Source: Kribbella sp. ALI-6-A
Lineage (GTDB): Bacteria > Actinomycetota > Actinomycetes > Propionibacteriales > Kribbellaceae
Direction of reading: 5' to 3'
Assembly (NCBI RefSeq): GCF_001984195.1
Contig: NZ_MTQN01000009.1
Location: forward strand, 620,001-684,000
DNA: 64,000 bases
Each line of letters opens with the position of its first letter. Position 1 is the first letter of the stretch. The notes under the pieces are model-generated. The model made no database searches and was not told the origin of the DNA. It saw only the letters and a program-made list of their open reading frames with translations. Of this stretch, positions 42,394 through 51,232 are shown piece after piece. The translations under genes were made by a program, and so were the position numbers.

Positions 42394-43152
42394 TCAGGAG
42401 GCGCTCCAGCCTCCGTCGAGAACCAGTTCGGTGCCGGTGACAGATGCTGACTCGGGCGAGCAGAAGTACGCCACCGCGCCGGCCACCTCGTCCGGCTCGA
42501 TCAGGCGCTTCACCGCCGACTTCGCCAGCAGTACGTCGGACAGCACCTCGTCGATGCCCATCCCATGCACCGCCGCTTGGTCGGCCAACTGGTTTTCCAC
42601 CAACGGCGTACGCACGTACCCGGGGCACACCGAATTGCTGGTCACGCCGTGGGCCGCACCTTCCAGCGCGATGACCTTCGACAGGCCCAACAGGCCGTGC
42701 TTGGCGCTCACATAGGCGGACTTGTAGGCACTGGCCCGCAGGCCGTGCACGCTGGCGATGTGGACGATCCGCCCCCAGCCCCGCTCGTACATGTGCGGCA
42801 GGACGGCACGGCTCAACAGGAACGGTGCCTCCAGCATCAATCGCAGCATGAACGCGAACCGCTCGGCCTCGAACCGCTCGATCGGCGCGACGTGCTGAAC
42901 GCCGGCGTTGTTGACCAGGATGTCGGCGTCGAAGTGCCGCTCCGCCAGGTCGGCGGTGTTGCTGAGATCGATCGCGACGGCCTCGCCACCGATCCGCTCC
43001 GCGGTCCGCGCCGCACCCTCGGCGTCGATGTCGCACACCACCACCTGCGCACCGAGTCCGGCGAGCCGGGTCGCCACGGCGGCGCCGATCCCGCTTGCCG
43101 CGCCGGTCACCAGGGCGCGGCGACCGGACAGAATCGTCCCCGGCGACGCCAT
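42394..43152 (-). CDS. 3-hydroxybutyrate dehydrogenase-like SDR
   Basis: Start ATG 43152, two bases after the dioxygenase stop; 252 residues. Seen: ALVTGAASGIGAAVATRLAG, Asp in VVCDID (NAD preference), LVNNAGVQHVAPIE, SVHGLRASAYKSAYVSAKHG (catalytic Ser, Tyr, Lys), SVCPGYVRTPLVENQL and MGIDEVLSDVLLAKSAVKR, the lid segment diagnostic of D-3-hydroxybutyrate dehydrogenases. As last gene of the hydrolase-dioxygenase operon it may oxidise a 3-hydroxyacyl side-chain product rather than storage-derived hydroxybutyrate (inference). Confidence 0.83.
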   Translation of the reverse strand: MASPGTILSGRRALVTGAASGIGAAVATRLAGLGAQVVVCDIDAEGAARTAERIGGEAVAIDLSNTADLAERHFDADILVNNAGVQHVAPIERFEAERFAFMLRLMLEAPFLLSRAVLPHMYERGWGRIVHIASVHGLRASAYKSAYVSAKHGLLGLSKVIALEGAAHGVTSNSVCPGYVRTPLVENQLADQAAVHGMGIDEVLSDVLLAKSAVKRLIEPDEVAGAVAYFCSPESASVTGTELVLDGGWSAS

Positions 43153-43154
43153 GG

Positions 43155-44021
43155 TCACGAGGTCGGGGTCGCGAAGGGATTGGCGTCGGCGTGGTGGTGG
43201 CCCCATTCGTCCGGGCGCCCGAAGTCGTGCGGAACCCAGTCGTCACTCACCTCGATGCCACCGCAGCCGATCTCCAGGTGGAAGCCGCTGGGATTGCGGA
43301 CGTAGAACGAGATCGCCTTGTCGTTCATGTGCCGGCCGAGGCTGATCGAGATCGGTACGCCGTTGGCCTTGGCCCGGTCGTAGGCCCGACCCACGTCGTC
43401 GATCGAGCCGTGTTCGAACTCGAGGTGGTGGATCGACGGCGTCTCCGCGGTGGCGAGCGCGATGCTGTGATGGGTCCGGTTGCAGCGGAAGAAGAACAGC
43501 CCGGGAGCCCGGTAGTCGGTCAGCTCGAACTCGAGGACCGACTCGTAGAGCTCGCGAAGCTCTTGGAGCTTGGGGCCGGCCAGCACGAAGTGGCCCAAGC
43601 CGGTGACGCCAGGCCCACCGGCCGGGCGATCGGCACCGAGGCGCACCTTGGCTTCGCCGACCGCGAGCTCCACCCGGTACCCGACCGGGTCGCTGAACCA
43701 CCGCAGGTGGGTGGCGCCGCGCAGTTCCTTGTCCTCCGCGGACCCTTCCGCGACGGCGAAGCCGGCGTCCTCCAGGCGCTGGGTGAGCCGGTCGAGTTCC
43801 CGCGGTGAATCGACGATCCACCCCAGCTCGCGCGGAGTGTCCTCAGCGGACGGATGAAGCGCCAACCGGTACTTGAACTCGTCGAGCTCGGCCAGCACGA
43901 CCTCGTTCGTACCGGCCTTGGCCGAGGTGACACCGATGCCCAGCGTGCGCCCGAGCAGGTCGGTCCACGCGTCGACGTCGGTGACGTTGAGCCCGACGTA
44001 TCCCAGCTTCCTGATCCCCAC
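43155..44021 (-). CDS. Type I extradiol ring-cleavage dioxygenase
   Basis: 288 residues, GTG start, two vicinal-oxygen-chelate domains, the length of BphC/HsaC-type enzymes. Iron ligands expected at His144 (TGLGHFVLA), His199 (second of the pair in SIHHLEFE) and Glu250 (GFHLEIG). Catalytic His184/185 (NRTHHS) and Tyr240 (ISFYVRNPSG) are in place. It opens a catechol next to one hydroxyl with O2, giving a 2-hydroxy-6-oxodienoate. It sits between the hydrolase that would cut that product and an SDR, six bases from the hydrolase stop. The bulky-substrate architecture suggests a substituted catechol. Confidence 0.9.
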   Translation of the reverse strand: MGIRKLGYVGLNVTDVDAWTDLLGRTLGIGVTSAKAGTNEVVLAELDEFKYRLALHPSAEDTPRELGWIVDSPRELDRLTQRLEDAGFAVAEGSAEDKELRGATHLRWFSDPVGYRVELAVGEAKVRLGADRPAGGPGVTGLGHFVLAGPKLQELRELYESVLEFELTDYRAPGLFFFRCNRTHHSIALATAETPSIHHLEFEHGSIDDVGRAYDRAKANGVPISISLGRHMNDKAISFYVRNPSGFHLEIGCGGIEVSDDWVPHDFGRPDEWGHHHADANPFATPTS

Positions 44022-44027
44022 GATGAG

Positions 44028-44843
44028 TCATGCCTCCGATGGGGCGGCTGCTCCGCCCCGCAGAAATTCGCGGACGATGTGGTTGAACTCGGGCGCACGC
44101 TCGTACTGCACCCAGTGCCGGCAGTTCGGCAGGACGCGCAGCTCGGCGTTGGGGATCCCCTCGAGAATCCGGGGCGCCCAGCTGACCGGAACGGTCTGGT
44201 CCTCGCGGCCCCACACGAGCAGGGTTGGCGCGCCGATGCGGCCCAGGTCGGGCGTCAGATCGCCGAAGTTCGGCGGGATCGGCATCTCGGGATGGGCCCG
44301 GAGGCTGGAGGCGTACCGCTCGTCGATCAGCGCCTCGGTCGCGAGGGACTCGTCGAAGACCATCAGCCGGACGAACTCGGCCATCGCCTCGCGCGAAGGC
44401 TTGTCCGCGGCCATGTAGGCGAAGAGACGCTCGAGCCCGACAGGCCACGGCGGCGCGTCCGGCGGAAGCACTCCGCCCGGCGCCATCAGCACGACTCGGT
44501 CCACGTGCTCGGGGTACTGCATCGCGATCCGCATGGCCACGGCACCGCCGTAGGAGTTGCCGACCAGGTGGGCTCGCTCGATCCCGAGCGCCGTCATCGC
44601 GCCGTACACCCGGTCGGCGGCGTGGAAGATCAGCGGTTCGTCCGTCCCGGGCCGCGGCGAGTCTCCCCAGCCCGGCAGGTCGATCACGATGTTGCGGAAG
44701 TCCTGGAAGGCGGGCAGGTTGCCGCCGAAGTTGCTCATCCCCGACGCGCCCGGCCCCGAGCCGTGCAACCAGATGACCGGGTCGCCCGAACCGGTGTCGC
44801 TGTAGGCCAGTCGCGCGTCCGCGACATCCAAGGTGCTCGTCAC
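44028..44843 (-). CDS. Meta-cleavage-product hydrolase (MhpC/BphD type)
   Basis: Start GTG 44843 chosen because AGAGAGG is eight bases upstream; GTG 44852 has the purine run directly against it. 271 residues. Seen: IWLHGSGPGASGMSNFGGNL (G-S-G-P-G-A loop diagnostic of C-C hydrolases), nucleophile in LVGNSYGGAVAMR, acid in LLVWGREDQTVP and His in LPNCRHWVQYERAPEF. It hydrolyses the 2-hydroxy-6-oxodienoate from the extradiol dioxygenase to 2-hydroxypenta-2,4-dienoate plus an acid. First gene of the operon behind the palindromic site D. Confidence 0.9.
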   Translation of the reverse strand: MTSTLDVADARLAYSDTGSGDPVIWLHGSGPGASGMSNFGGNLPAFQDFRNIVIDLPGWGDSPRPGTDEPLIFHAADRVYGAMTALGIERAHLVGNSYGGAVAMRIAMQYPEHVDRVVLMAPGGVLPPDAPPWPVGLERLFAYMAADKPSREAMAEFVRLMVFDESLATEALIDERYASSLRAHPEMPIPPNFGDLTPDLGRIGAPTLLVWGREDQTVPVSWAPRILEGIPNAELRVLPNCRHWVQYERAPEFNHIVREFLRGGAAAPSEA

Positions 44844-44860
44844 TGCGCCCACCTCTCTCG

Positions 44861-44884
44861 CTGTATGTAGCGCTCACTATACAG
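44861..44884. promoter_or_regulatory. Family 1 operator (site D), most symmetrical copy
   Basis: Arms CTGTAT (44861-44866) and ATACAG (44879-44884) are exact inverted repeats around GTAGCGCTCACT. It lies 18 bases upstream of the hydrolase start and downstream of a TetR gene on the same strand. Best consensus of the family. Confidence 0.8.
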
Positions 44885-44943
44885 CGATCGGCAGTGTGAG
44901 CAAGGTCGGCTTCGAGGCCAGGTGATGCGGGGGCTGGTCTGCG

Positions 44944-45588
44944 TCAGCGCTTGCGCTTCGCCGTAGCGCGCCGCTGCTCCGCCAAGCCGCGGATCAGCGC
45001 GACGAACGGCTCGACCTGCGAGCTGTAGCTCATGCCGTCGAAGCTGTTGGTCACCGAGAGACCGTCTGTCAGAGCGCGCCCGAGAACGGCCAGCTGCTCG
45101 ACCAGAGCCTGGTTGTTCTTACCGCCGTTGGGCGCGAAGATCGGCGTCAGCGCGTCCACCCAGGAGGCGTGCGCGTAGTCGCGGACGCGGCGTACGGTCT
45201 GCTGAACCGCGTCGGCGTCCTTGTGCGGGCCGACGCTGATCGCGACCAGCAGCCGCAGATAGTCGGGCCGCTGATCCAGCGACCGGCAGGCCGCCGTGAA
45301 CCAGGCTTCGAGACGCTCCAGCGGGGGCAGGTCGTCGAAGGAGGTGGGATTCGGGAACAGGCCGTGCATCTCCTCGAAGGTGCGTTCGAGCAGCGCCGCC
45401 AGGACACCGAACTTGTTGCCGAAGTGGTAGTAGATCGAGCTCGGCGGCAACCCGGACTGCGCGGACAGGTCCGAGATGGCCATGCCGTCGTAGCCTTTTT
45501 CACCGATGAGGGCGCGTGCCGCGTTCAGGATGTTGTCTTGACTGCTCGAGCCGGCCGCAGCCGGCGCAGCGCCGGATTCCCTCACCAT
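44944..45588 (-). CDS. TetR-family regulator, candidate for family 1 operators
   Basis: 214 residues from ATG 45588 (GTG 45618 possible). Helix-turn-helix: SQDNILNAARALIGEKG, AISDLSAQSGLPPSSIYYHF. C-terminal domain contains FTAACRSLDQRPDYLRLLVA and a Lys/Arg-rich end (RRATAKRKR). It lies immediately upstream of the hydrolase-dioxygenase operon on the same strand, with site D between them, and close to site E. This makes it the first candidate for the family 1 binding protein, though no family 1 site precedes its own gene. Confidence 0.85.
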   Translation of the reverse strand: MVRESGAAPAAAGSSSQDNILNAARALIGEKGYDGMAISDLSAQSGLPPSSIYYHFGNKFGVLAALLERTFEEMHGLFPNPTSFDDLPPLERLEAWFTAACRSLDQRPDYLRLLVAISVGPHKDADAVQQTVRRVRDYAHASWVDALTPIFAPNGGKNNQALVEQLAVLGRALTDGLSVTNSFDGMSYSSQVEPFVALIRGLAEQRRATAKRKR

Positions 45589-45658
45589 GCGGTCATGATA
45601 GGTCCGCGCAGGCGCCACTCCCCCAGCGGCACGCGGCCGCGTCGCCAGCCGACGTGCC

Positions 45659-46831
45659 TCAACTGCCGAGCCCGGCCTGGACAGTTCGCCGGTACGGACG
45701 GAAGAACTCCCTCAGCTCCTGGGCGTACAGTTCCGGTTCCTCGAACGGCGCGAAGTGTCCACCACGAGGTGGTTCCGTCGCCCGCACGGTGTTCGCCACC
45801 CGGTCGAGCCACGCCCGCGGCGGCCGGACGATGTCGCCGGAGAAGATCGCGAAACCCGACGGCACCTCGACGCGGCGGGCGAGTTGGGCCGGCGGGATCG
45901 CAGCGTTCGCCCGGTACATCCGTAGCGAGGACCCGATCGTCCCGGTCAGCCAGTAGAGCATGACGTTGGTCAGGATCTCGTCCTTGCTGTAGCTGCGCTC
46001 GAGGTCGCCGCCACAGTCGCTCCAGGCGCGCATCTTCTCCACGATCCACGCCGCGAGTCCGGCGGGGGAATCATTGAGCCCCACGGCCGCGGTCTGGGGT
46101 TTTGTCCGATGCATGGCGGCGTACGCACCCTCGGCCGCTCCCCACGACGCGGCGTTCGCCAGCCACTCGCGTTCCTCCGAGGCCAGTTCGGCCGGGTCGC
46201 CGGCGAAGATCGGCAAGCCGGCGTCCATCCGGTGCACCGCCACCACGCGATCCGGATGATCGAGCGCCAGGTAGCGGCTCACATGGCTGCCGATGTCGCC
46301 ACCGGCGGCGCCGAAGCGGCGGTAGCCCAGCACGTCCATCAACTCGGCCCACAAACCCGCCACCGCGATCGAATCCAGCGGCGTACCGGGGCGGTCGGAG
46401 TATCCGAAGCCGGGCATGTCCGGCACGATCACGTCGAACGCGTCAGCGGGATCCGCGCCATGGGATCCCGGGTCGGTGAGCAAGGGGATGACCTTCGTGT
46501 ACCGCCAGAACGAGTCGGGCCAGCCGTGGGCGAGAACGATCGGCAGGACGGGCCCTTCCGGGGCGACCGCCCGGACGTGCGCGTAATGGATCCCGAGACC
46601 ACGCAGTGACACGCGGAACCGGCTGATCGCATTCAGCTCCGCTTCGCGGGCGGGCCAGTCGAACTCGTCCGCCCAATAGGCGACGAGCTCGCGCAGATAG
46701 TCGAGGTCGATACCGGCGGACCAGCCGGCATCTTCAGGCGCATCCGGCCAGCGGGTGGCGCGGAGGCGAGCCCGAAGGTCATCGAGAACCGCCGGCGCGG
46801 TCTGCGGAGCGAAAGGGCTTGGAGTGGACAC
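45659..46831 (-). CDS. Epoxide hydrolase (EHN-domain alpha/beta hydrolase)
   Basis: Start GTG 46831; 390 residues. N-terminal EHN domain (VLDDLRARLRATRWPD, then WSAGIDLDYLRELVAYW), oxyanion HGWP at 102-105, nucleophile Asp179 in AAGGDIGSHVSRYL and catalytic His in PRGGHFAPFEEP near the C terminus. Microsomal-type epoxide hydrolases convert aryl or alkyl epoxides to diols. The family 1 site E lies 21 bases upstream, placing this gene in the same regulon as the dioxygenase operon, where it could handle an epoxide intermediate or detoxify one. Confidence 0.88.
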   Translation of the reverse strand: MSTPSPFAPQTAPAVLDDLRARLRATRWPDAPEDAGWSAGIDLDYLRELVAYWADEFDWPAREAELNAISRFRVSLRGLGIHYAHVRAVAPEGPVLPIVLAHGWPDSFWRYTKVIPLLTDPGSHGADPADAFDVIVPDMPGFGYSDRPGTPLDSIAVAGLWAELMDVLGYRRFGAAGGDIGSHVSRYLALDHPDRVVAVHRMDAGLPIFAGDPAELASEEREWLANAASWGAAEGAYAAMHRTKPQTAAVGLNDSPAGLAAWIVEKMRAWSDCGGDLERSYSKDEILTNVMLYWLTGTIGSSLRMYRANAAIPPAQLARRVEVPSGFAIFSGDIVRPPRAWLDRVANTVRATEPPRGGHFAPFEEPELYAQELREFFRPYRRTVQAGLGS

Positions 46832-46851
46832 GGGATCAATCTTACAAAGCC

Positions 46852-46875
46852 TTGTATAGTGGTCGTTCCATACAG
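46852..46875. promoter_or_regulatory. Family 1 operator (site E)
   Basis: On the minus strand it reads TGTATGGAACGACCACTATA plus ACAA, with TTGTAT/ATACAG arms. It lies between the divergent epoxide hydrolase gene and the secreted chorismate mutase gene and could serve either, but is closer to the former. Confidence 0.7.
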
Positions 46876-46922
46876 ACATTCGATCACGATTCTCGGCTCT
46901 CCCGAGAAAGCGAGGACAGCAC

Positions 46923-47564
46923 TTGAGTACGAGCAGCAAGCTGGCGCGCGGCATCGCAGTCACCGCCGTGGCGGCCGGCGCGATGTCACTGGCCGTCTCC
47001 CCGGCGACGGCCACGGAGGTTCCGCTCACATCGCAGCCGTTCAGTGGCACGCTCGCGACGAACAAGTCGTTGGGCAAGCTCGGCCCGCTGACCGACCTCG
47101 TCATCGAGCGGCTTCGTGTCAGCGACGACGTGGCGGCGTCCAAGTTCGGTACCGACTCACCGATCGAGAACCCGGTCCGTGAGCAGCAAGTACTGGACCA
47201 GGTACGGGCTCAGGCCGAGGTCCTCGGGCTGGATCCGAACGACGCGGTCGCGTTCTTCCGCGACCAGATCACCGCGAGCAAGGAGGTCCAGACCGGGCTG
47301 TTCGCCCGGTGGACAGCTCACCCGGACCAAGCCCCCACCTCCCGTCCGGACCTCGAACAGATCCGGCTGCGGCTCGATCAGCTGACCACGGCCCTGCTCC
47401 AGCAACTCGCGGCCACCGTGGACGTGCGCGACAGACCGATCGCCTGCACCATCCAGCTCACCCTGGCGGTCGATTCAGGTGCTACCTCCGAAGAGCTGGA
47501 CACCCTGCACCGCCAGGCGCTCGGGACCGCGGTGCGTAACGTGTGCACCACTACCGCGCGCTAG
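46923..47564 (+). CDS. Secreted chorismate mutase (AroQ gamma class)
   Basis: Start TTG 46923 with GAGGA upstream; 213 residues. Signal peptide RGIAVTAVAAGAMSLAVSPATA. Mature all-helical domain: LGPLTDLVIERLRVSDDVAASK with K-F-G-T, NPVREQQVLDQVRAQAEVLG, AVAFFRDQITASKEVQTGLF, plus two cysteines (Cys173 and Cys209 region) suited to a disulfide, as in Mycobacterium tuberculosis secreted chorismate mutase. It would convert chorismate to prephenate outside the cytoplasm; why bacteria export it is unclear. Divergent from the epoxide hydrolase across site E. Confidence 0.85.
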   Translation: MSTSSKLARGIAVTAVAAGAMSLAVSPATATEVPLTSQPFSGTLATNKSLGKLGPLTDLVIERLRVSDDVAASKFGTDSPIENPVREQQVLDQVRAQAEVLGLDPNDAVAFFRDQITASKEVQTGLFARWTAHPDQAPTSRPDLEQIRLRLDQLTTALLQQLAATVDVRDRPIACTIQLTLAVDSGATSEELDTLHRQALGTAVRNVCTTTAR

Positions 47565-47626
47565 CAAATATGTTGCCGATGGCACCGGTCAGCGCGAGGG
47601 CGCGCGAGAGCGACGCGGTCGCGCCG

Positions 47627-48385
47627 TCAGCCCTTCGCCGCCGGTGGGCGCAACGTGCGCGACAAGCCGAGCGCGGCCGTCCGCACCGCCGGGGCGAGGT
47701 GCGCCGGCCGGAACTGTTCCCGCGGGACGGCCACCGACAAGGCGGCGACGGCAACCGCGCCCGAGAACACGGGAGCGGCGATACAGCTCACCCCGAGCGC
47801 TGCTTCCTGTTCCTCGTACGCGAGCCCGGAGACCTGGATCTGTTCCAGCGCCGTTCGCAGGCGAACCGGATCCGTGATCGAGTACGACGTCAACTGCGGC
47901 AGCGGGTCCGCGAGGACGGCGTCCGCCAGCTCGGGCCCGGAGAACGCGAGCAGCGCCTTGCCGATCGCCGTACAGGTCAGTGGCAGCCTGCCGCCGATCC
48001 GAGACGGCAGCGGGACGGCGTCGTGACCGTGAATGCGTTCGAGGTACACGACGTCGCGGTCGTCGCGGATTCCGAAGTGCACGGTCTGCCGCGTGCTCTC
48101 GAACAAGTCCTGCAGGAACGGCAGCGCGGTCTCGCGCAGGTCGTGCCGGCGCGGTACGAGCGATCCCAGCTCGAACAGCGCGCCGCCCAGCCTGTACCAC
48201 TCCCCCTCACGGTCCAGCAGGCCGAGTCGGACAAGCTCGCCGACGAGGCGGAACGTGGTGGTCTTGCTCAGCCCCGCTCTGGAGGAAAGTTCTGTGAGAC
48301 GGAACGATCCGCCGTCCGGTCGATAGACATCCAGGATGGCCGCTGCTTTGTCCAGCATGTTGCCGGCCGCCAAATTCCGTGTCAC
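47627..48385 (-). CDS. IclR-family regulator of the meta-cleavage lower pathway
   Basis: 252 residues from GTG 48385 (Met10 at 48358 is the alternative, since the first start lies inside a palindrome). Winged helix: [39 protein letters not shown]. Effector domain: [17 protein letters not shown], the sequence hallmark of IclR ligand pockets, and [12 protein letters not shown]. Divergent from the hydratase-dehydrogenase-aldolase operon with about 75 bases between, so it is expected to sense a pathway intermediate and control both directions. Confidence 0.9.
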   Translation of the reverse strand: MTRNLAAGNMLDKAAAILDVYRPDGGSFRLTELSSRAGLSKTTTFRLVGELVRLGLLDREGEWYRLGGALFELGSLVPRRHDLRETALPFLQDLFESTRQTVHFGIRDDRDVVYLERIHGHDAVPLPSRIGGRLPLTCTAIGKALLAFSGPELADAVLADPLPQLTSYSITDPVRLRTALEQIQVSGLAYEEQEAALGVSCIAAPVFSGAVAVAALSVAVPREQFRPAHLAPAVRTAALGLSRTLRPPAAKG

Positions 48386-48389
48386 GGAA
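48375..48389. promoter_or_regulatory. Palindrome TTCCGT-GTC-ACGGAA, candidate IclR operator
   Basis: A perfect six-base inverted repeat of 15 bases overlapping the first possible start codon of the IclR gene and about 70 bases before the hydratase gene. Size and symmetry match IclR-type sites. Confidence 0.65.
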
Positions 48390-48459
48390 CGAACTTTGGC
48401 ACAGCCAACCGCTCCGGCCTATATCTGGGCCATCACACTCCAGACCTCGGAGGTACCCG

Positions 48460-49254
48460 ATGAGCACTGCCGTTCACAAGGCCGCGGACCTGCTCGCGAC
48501 CGCGGCCGCCACCGGCACACCGTGCCCGCCGGTCCGCGACCTGTTCACCGACGGCGACATCGACGCCGCGTACGGCGTCCAGCGCCTCAACACCGAGCGC
48601 CTGGTCGCTGCCGGGCACCGCCTCGTCGGCCGCAAGATCGGGCTGACCTCGCCGGCCGTGCAACGTCAACTGGGTGTCGACCAGCCCGACTTCGGGGCGC
48701 TGTTCGACACCATGGCTGTCGCCCACGACGGAGTGGTGCCGGCCGGGCGGCTCTTGCAGCCCAAGGTCGAAGCGGAGGTCGCGCTGGTCCTCGGTGCCGA
48801 CCTCGCCGGCAGCGACTGCACCCCGGCCGACGTACGCGCCGCGACGGCGACCGTCTCCCCGGCCCTGGAGATCGTGGACAGCCGGATCGCCGGCTGGGAC
48901 ATCACCATTGTCGACACCGTGGCCGACAACGCCTCCTCGGGCTTGTTCGTGCTCGGGGACGCCCTGTCCCTCGGCGACGTCGAACCGGCGGACGTAGGCA
49001 TGCAGCTGTACCGGGGCGCCGAGTTGGTCTCGCAGGGCACCGGGCGCGATTGCTTGGGCGACCCACTCAACGCCGCGGCTTGGCTGGCTTCGACGCTGGC
49101 GCGGCGCGGCGAGCCGCTGCGCGCCGGCGACGTCGTCCTCACCGGCGCTCTGGGACCGATGGTTCCCGTCGTGCCCGGCGACGTCTTCACCGCGGTGATC
49201 TCCGGCCTGGGCTCGGTCCGGGTCAGCTTCGCCCTGGAAAGCGACGCGTCATGA
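48460..49254 (+). CDS. mhpD: 2-keto-4-pentenoate hydratase
   Basis: Start ATG 48460 with CGGAGG upstream; 264 residues. Seen: [20 protein letters not shown] (conserved active-site region), [14 protein letters not shown] with the two Glu metal ligands, [11 protein letters not shown] (third ligand) and [11 protein letters not shown]. It hydrates 2-hydroxypenta-2,4-dienoate to 4-hydroxy-2-oxovalerate, the first step after ring-product hydrolysis. First gene of a tightly coupled operon whose next two products complete the route to pyruvate and acetyl-CoA. Confidence 0.93.
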   Translation: MSTAVHKAADLLATAAATGTPCPPVRDLFTDGDIDAAYGVQRLNTERLVAAGHRLVGRKIGLTSPAVQRQLGVDQPDFGALFDTMAVAHDGVVPAGRLLQPKVEAEVALVLGADLAGSDCTPADVRAATATVSPALEIVDSRIAGWDITIVDTVADNASSGLFVLGDALSLGDVEPADVGMQLYRGAELVSQGTGRDCLGDPLNAAAWLASTLARRGEPLRAGDVVLTGALGPMVPVVPGDVFTAVISGLGSVRVSFALESDAS

Positions 49255-50195
49255 GCGGCCGGACCAAGGTGGCGATCATCGGTTCGGGCAACATCGGCAC
49301 CGATCTGATGATCAAGGTGCTGCGGCTGTCGGAGCACCTCGAGATCGCCGCGATGGCCGGCATCGACCCCGACTCCGACGGACTGGCCCGGGCCCGCCGG
49401 TTCAAGGTCGCCACGACGCACGAAGGCATCGACGGTCTGGTCCGGCTGGACGAGTTCGCCGACGTCGCGTGCGTCTTCGACGCGACCTCGGCCGGCGTCC
49501 ACCGGCGGCACGACGAAGTCCTGCGCGCTCTGGGCCGTACCGTCGTCGACCTCACGCCCGCGGCGATCGGCCCGTACGTCGTACCGCCGGTCAATCTGGA
49601 CGAACACCTCGATGCGCCCAACATCAACATGGTCACCTGCGGCGGACAGGCAACGATTCCGATCGTGGCCGCCGTCGGCGCGGTCACGCCGGTGCATTAC
49701 GGCGAGATCATCGCGTCGATCTCGTCGCGCTCGGCCGGTCCCGGTACGCGGGCCAACATCGACGAGTTCACCGAGACCACCGCGTCCGCGATCGAGAAGG
49801 TCGGTGGCGCCGCGCGCGGCAAGGCGATCATCGTGCTCAATCCCGCCGAACCTCCGCTGATCATGCGCGACACCGTGCACTGCCTCGTCTCCGGCGCCGA
49901 CACCGAGGCCGTCACCGCCTCGGTCGAGGAGATGGTGGGGCGCGTGCAGGCCTACGTGCCCGGATACCGGCTCAAGCAGAAGGTTCAGTTCGAATCCGTC
50001 GCCGCCGACGACCCGCTGCGCCGGCTGGTCCCGGCCGGCGCGCCCGCCGACGCGGTCAAGGTGTCGGTGTTCCTCGAGGTCGAGGGCGCCGCGCACTACC
50101 TGCCGGCGTACGCAGGCAACCTCGACATCATGACGTCAGCAGCCTTGCGAACCGCCGAGCGTATCGCCGCCCACCGGCAGGAGAGCCACCGATGA
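49251..50195 (+). CDS. mhpF: Acetaldehyde dehydrogenase (acylating)
   Basis: Start ATG 49251 overlaps the hydratase stop. 314 residues: [20 protein letters not shown] (NAD site), catalytic Cys130 in [34 protein letters not shown] and the [10 protein letters not shown] segment. It converts acetaldehyde, CoA and NAD+ to acetyl-CoA and, in this family, forms a complex with the aldolase so that acetaldehyde is channelled. The aldolase gene follows with an ATGA overlap. Confidence 0.95.
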   Translation: MSGRTKVAIIGSGNIGTDLMIKVLRLSEHLEIAAMAGIDPDSDGLARARRFKVATTHEGIDGLVRLDEFADVACVFDATSAGVHRRHDEVLRALGRTVVDLTPAAIGPYVVPPVNLDEHLDAPNINMVTCGGQATIPIVAAVGAVTPVHYGEIIASISSRSAGPGTRANIDEFTETTASAIEKVGGAARGKAIIVLNPAEPPLIMRDTVHCLVSGADTEAVTASVEEMVGRVQAYVPGYRLKQKVQFESVAADDPLRRLVPAGAPADAVKVSVFLEVEGAAHYLPAYAGNLDIMTSAALRTAERIAAHRQESHR

Positions 50196-51202
50196 CCGCG
50201 TTGTACCTCCAGGACGTGACCCTGCGGGACGGCATGCACGCCATTCGGCACCGCTACACCGTCGAGCAGGCGCGGACGATCGCCGGAGCCTTGGACGCCG
50301 CAGGCGTTGCCGCAATCGAGATCGCCCACGGGGACGGACTGTCCGGCTCCAGCATCAACTACGGCGTCGGCGCCCACACCGACTGGGAGTGGATCGAGGC
50401 GGTCTGCGACGTCGCCCAGCAGGCCGTCCCGACCACCTTGCTGCTGCCCGGCATCGCGACCTTGCACGACCTGCGGCAAGCGCACCGACTCGGCATCCGG
50501 TCGGTCCGGATCGCCACGCATTGCACCGAGGCCGATGTCGCCGCGCAGCACATCAGTGCCGCCCGCGAACTGGGCATGGACGTCGCGGGATTCCTGATGA
50601 TGTCGCACCTGGCCGGGCCGGCCGAGCTCGCGTGGCAGGCCCAGCTGATGGAGTCGTACGGCGCCCACTGCGTCTACGTGACCGACTCCGGCGGCCGCTT
50701 GACGATGGACGGCGTACGGGACCGCATCCGCGCTTACCGCGACCTCTTGAACCCGGAGACCGAGATCGGCATCCATGCCCACCACAACCTCGCCCTCGGC
50801 GTCGCCAACAGCGTCGTCGCGGTCGAGAACGGCGCGGTCCGGGTCGACGCGTCGCTCGCCGGTCAGGGCGCCGGAGCCGGCAACTGCCCGCTGGAGGCGT
50901 TCATCGCCGTGGCCGACCTGATGGGCTGGAACCACGGCTGCGACCTGTTCCCGCTGATGGACGCCGCCGACGACTTGGTGCGCCCGCTGCAGGACCGCGA
51001 GGTCCGGGTCGACCGCGAAACTCTCAGCCTGGGCTACGCCGGGGTGTACTCCAGCTTCCTCCGCCACGCCGAAGCCGCGGCAGCACGCTACGGTCTCGAC
51101 ACCCGCACGATCCTGGTCGAGGTCGGCCGGCGTGGCATGGTCGGTGGTCAGGAAGACATGATCACCGACATCGCGCTCGACCTCGCCGCCTCGAGAAGCT
51201 GA
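50192..51202 (+). CDS. mhpE: 4-hydroxy-2-oxovalerate aldolase
   Basis: Start ATG 50192 overlaps the previous stop. 336 residues. DRE-TIM metallolyase: [15 protein letters not shown] (metal Asp and Arg), [32 protein letters not shown] (metal His pair) and the C-terminal communication domain ([20 protein letters not shown]). It cleaves 4-hydroxy-2-oxovalerate to pyruvate and acetaldehyde. With MhpF it completes the lower meta pathway. Confidence 0.95.
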   Translation: MTALYLQDVTLRDGMHAIRHRYTVEQARTIAGALDAAGVAAIEIAHGDGLSGSSINYGVGAHTDWEWIEAVCDVAQQAVPTTLLLPGIATLHDLRQAHRLGIRSVRIATHCTEADVAAQHISAARELGMDVAGFLMMSHLAGPAELAWQAQLMESYGAHCVYVTDSGGRLTMDGVRDRIRAYRDLLNPETEIGIHAHHNLALGVANSVVAVENGAVRVDASLAGQGAGAGNCPLEAFIAVADLMGWNHGCDLFPLMDAADDLVRPLQDREVRVDRETLSLGYAGVYSSFLRHAEAAAARYGLDTRTILVEVGRRGMVGGQEDMITDIALDLAASRS

Positions 51203-51232
51203 CCGGAGCCGCTCATGTCACAGGAGACCCAG

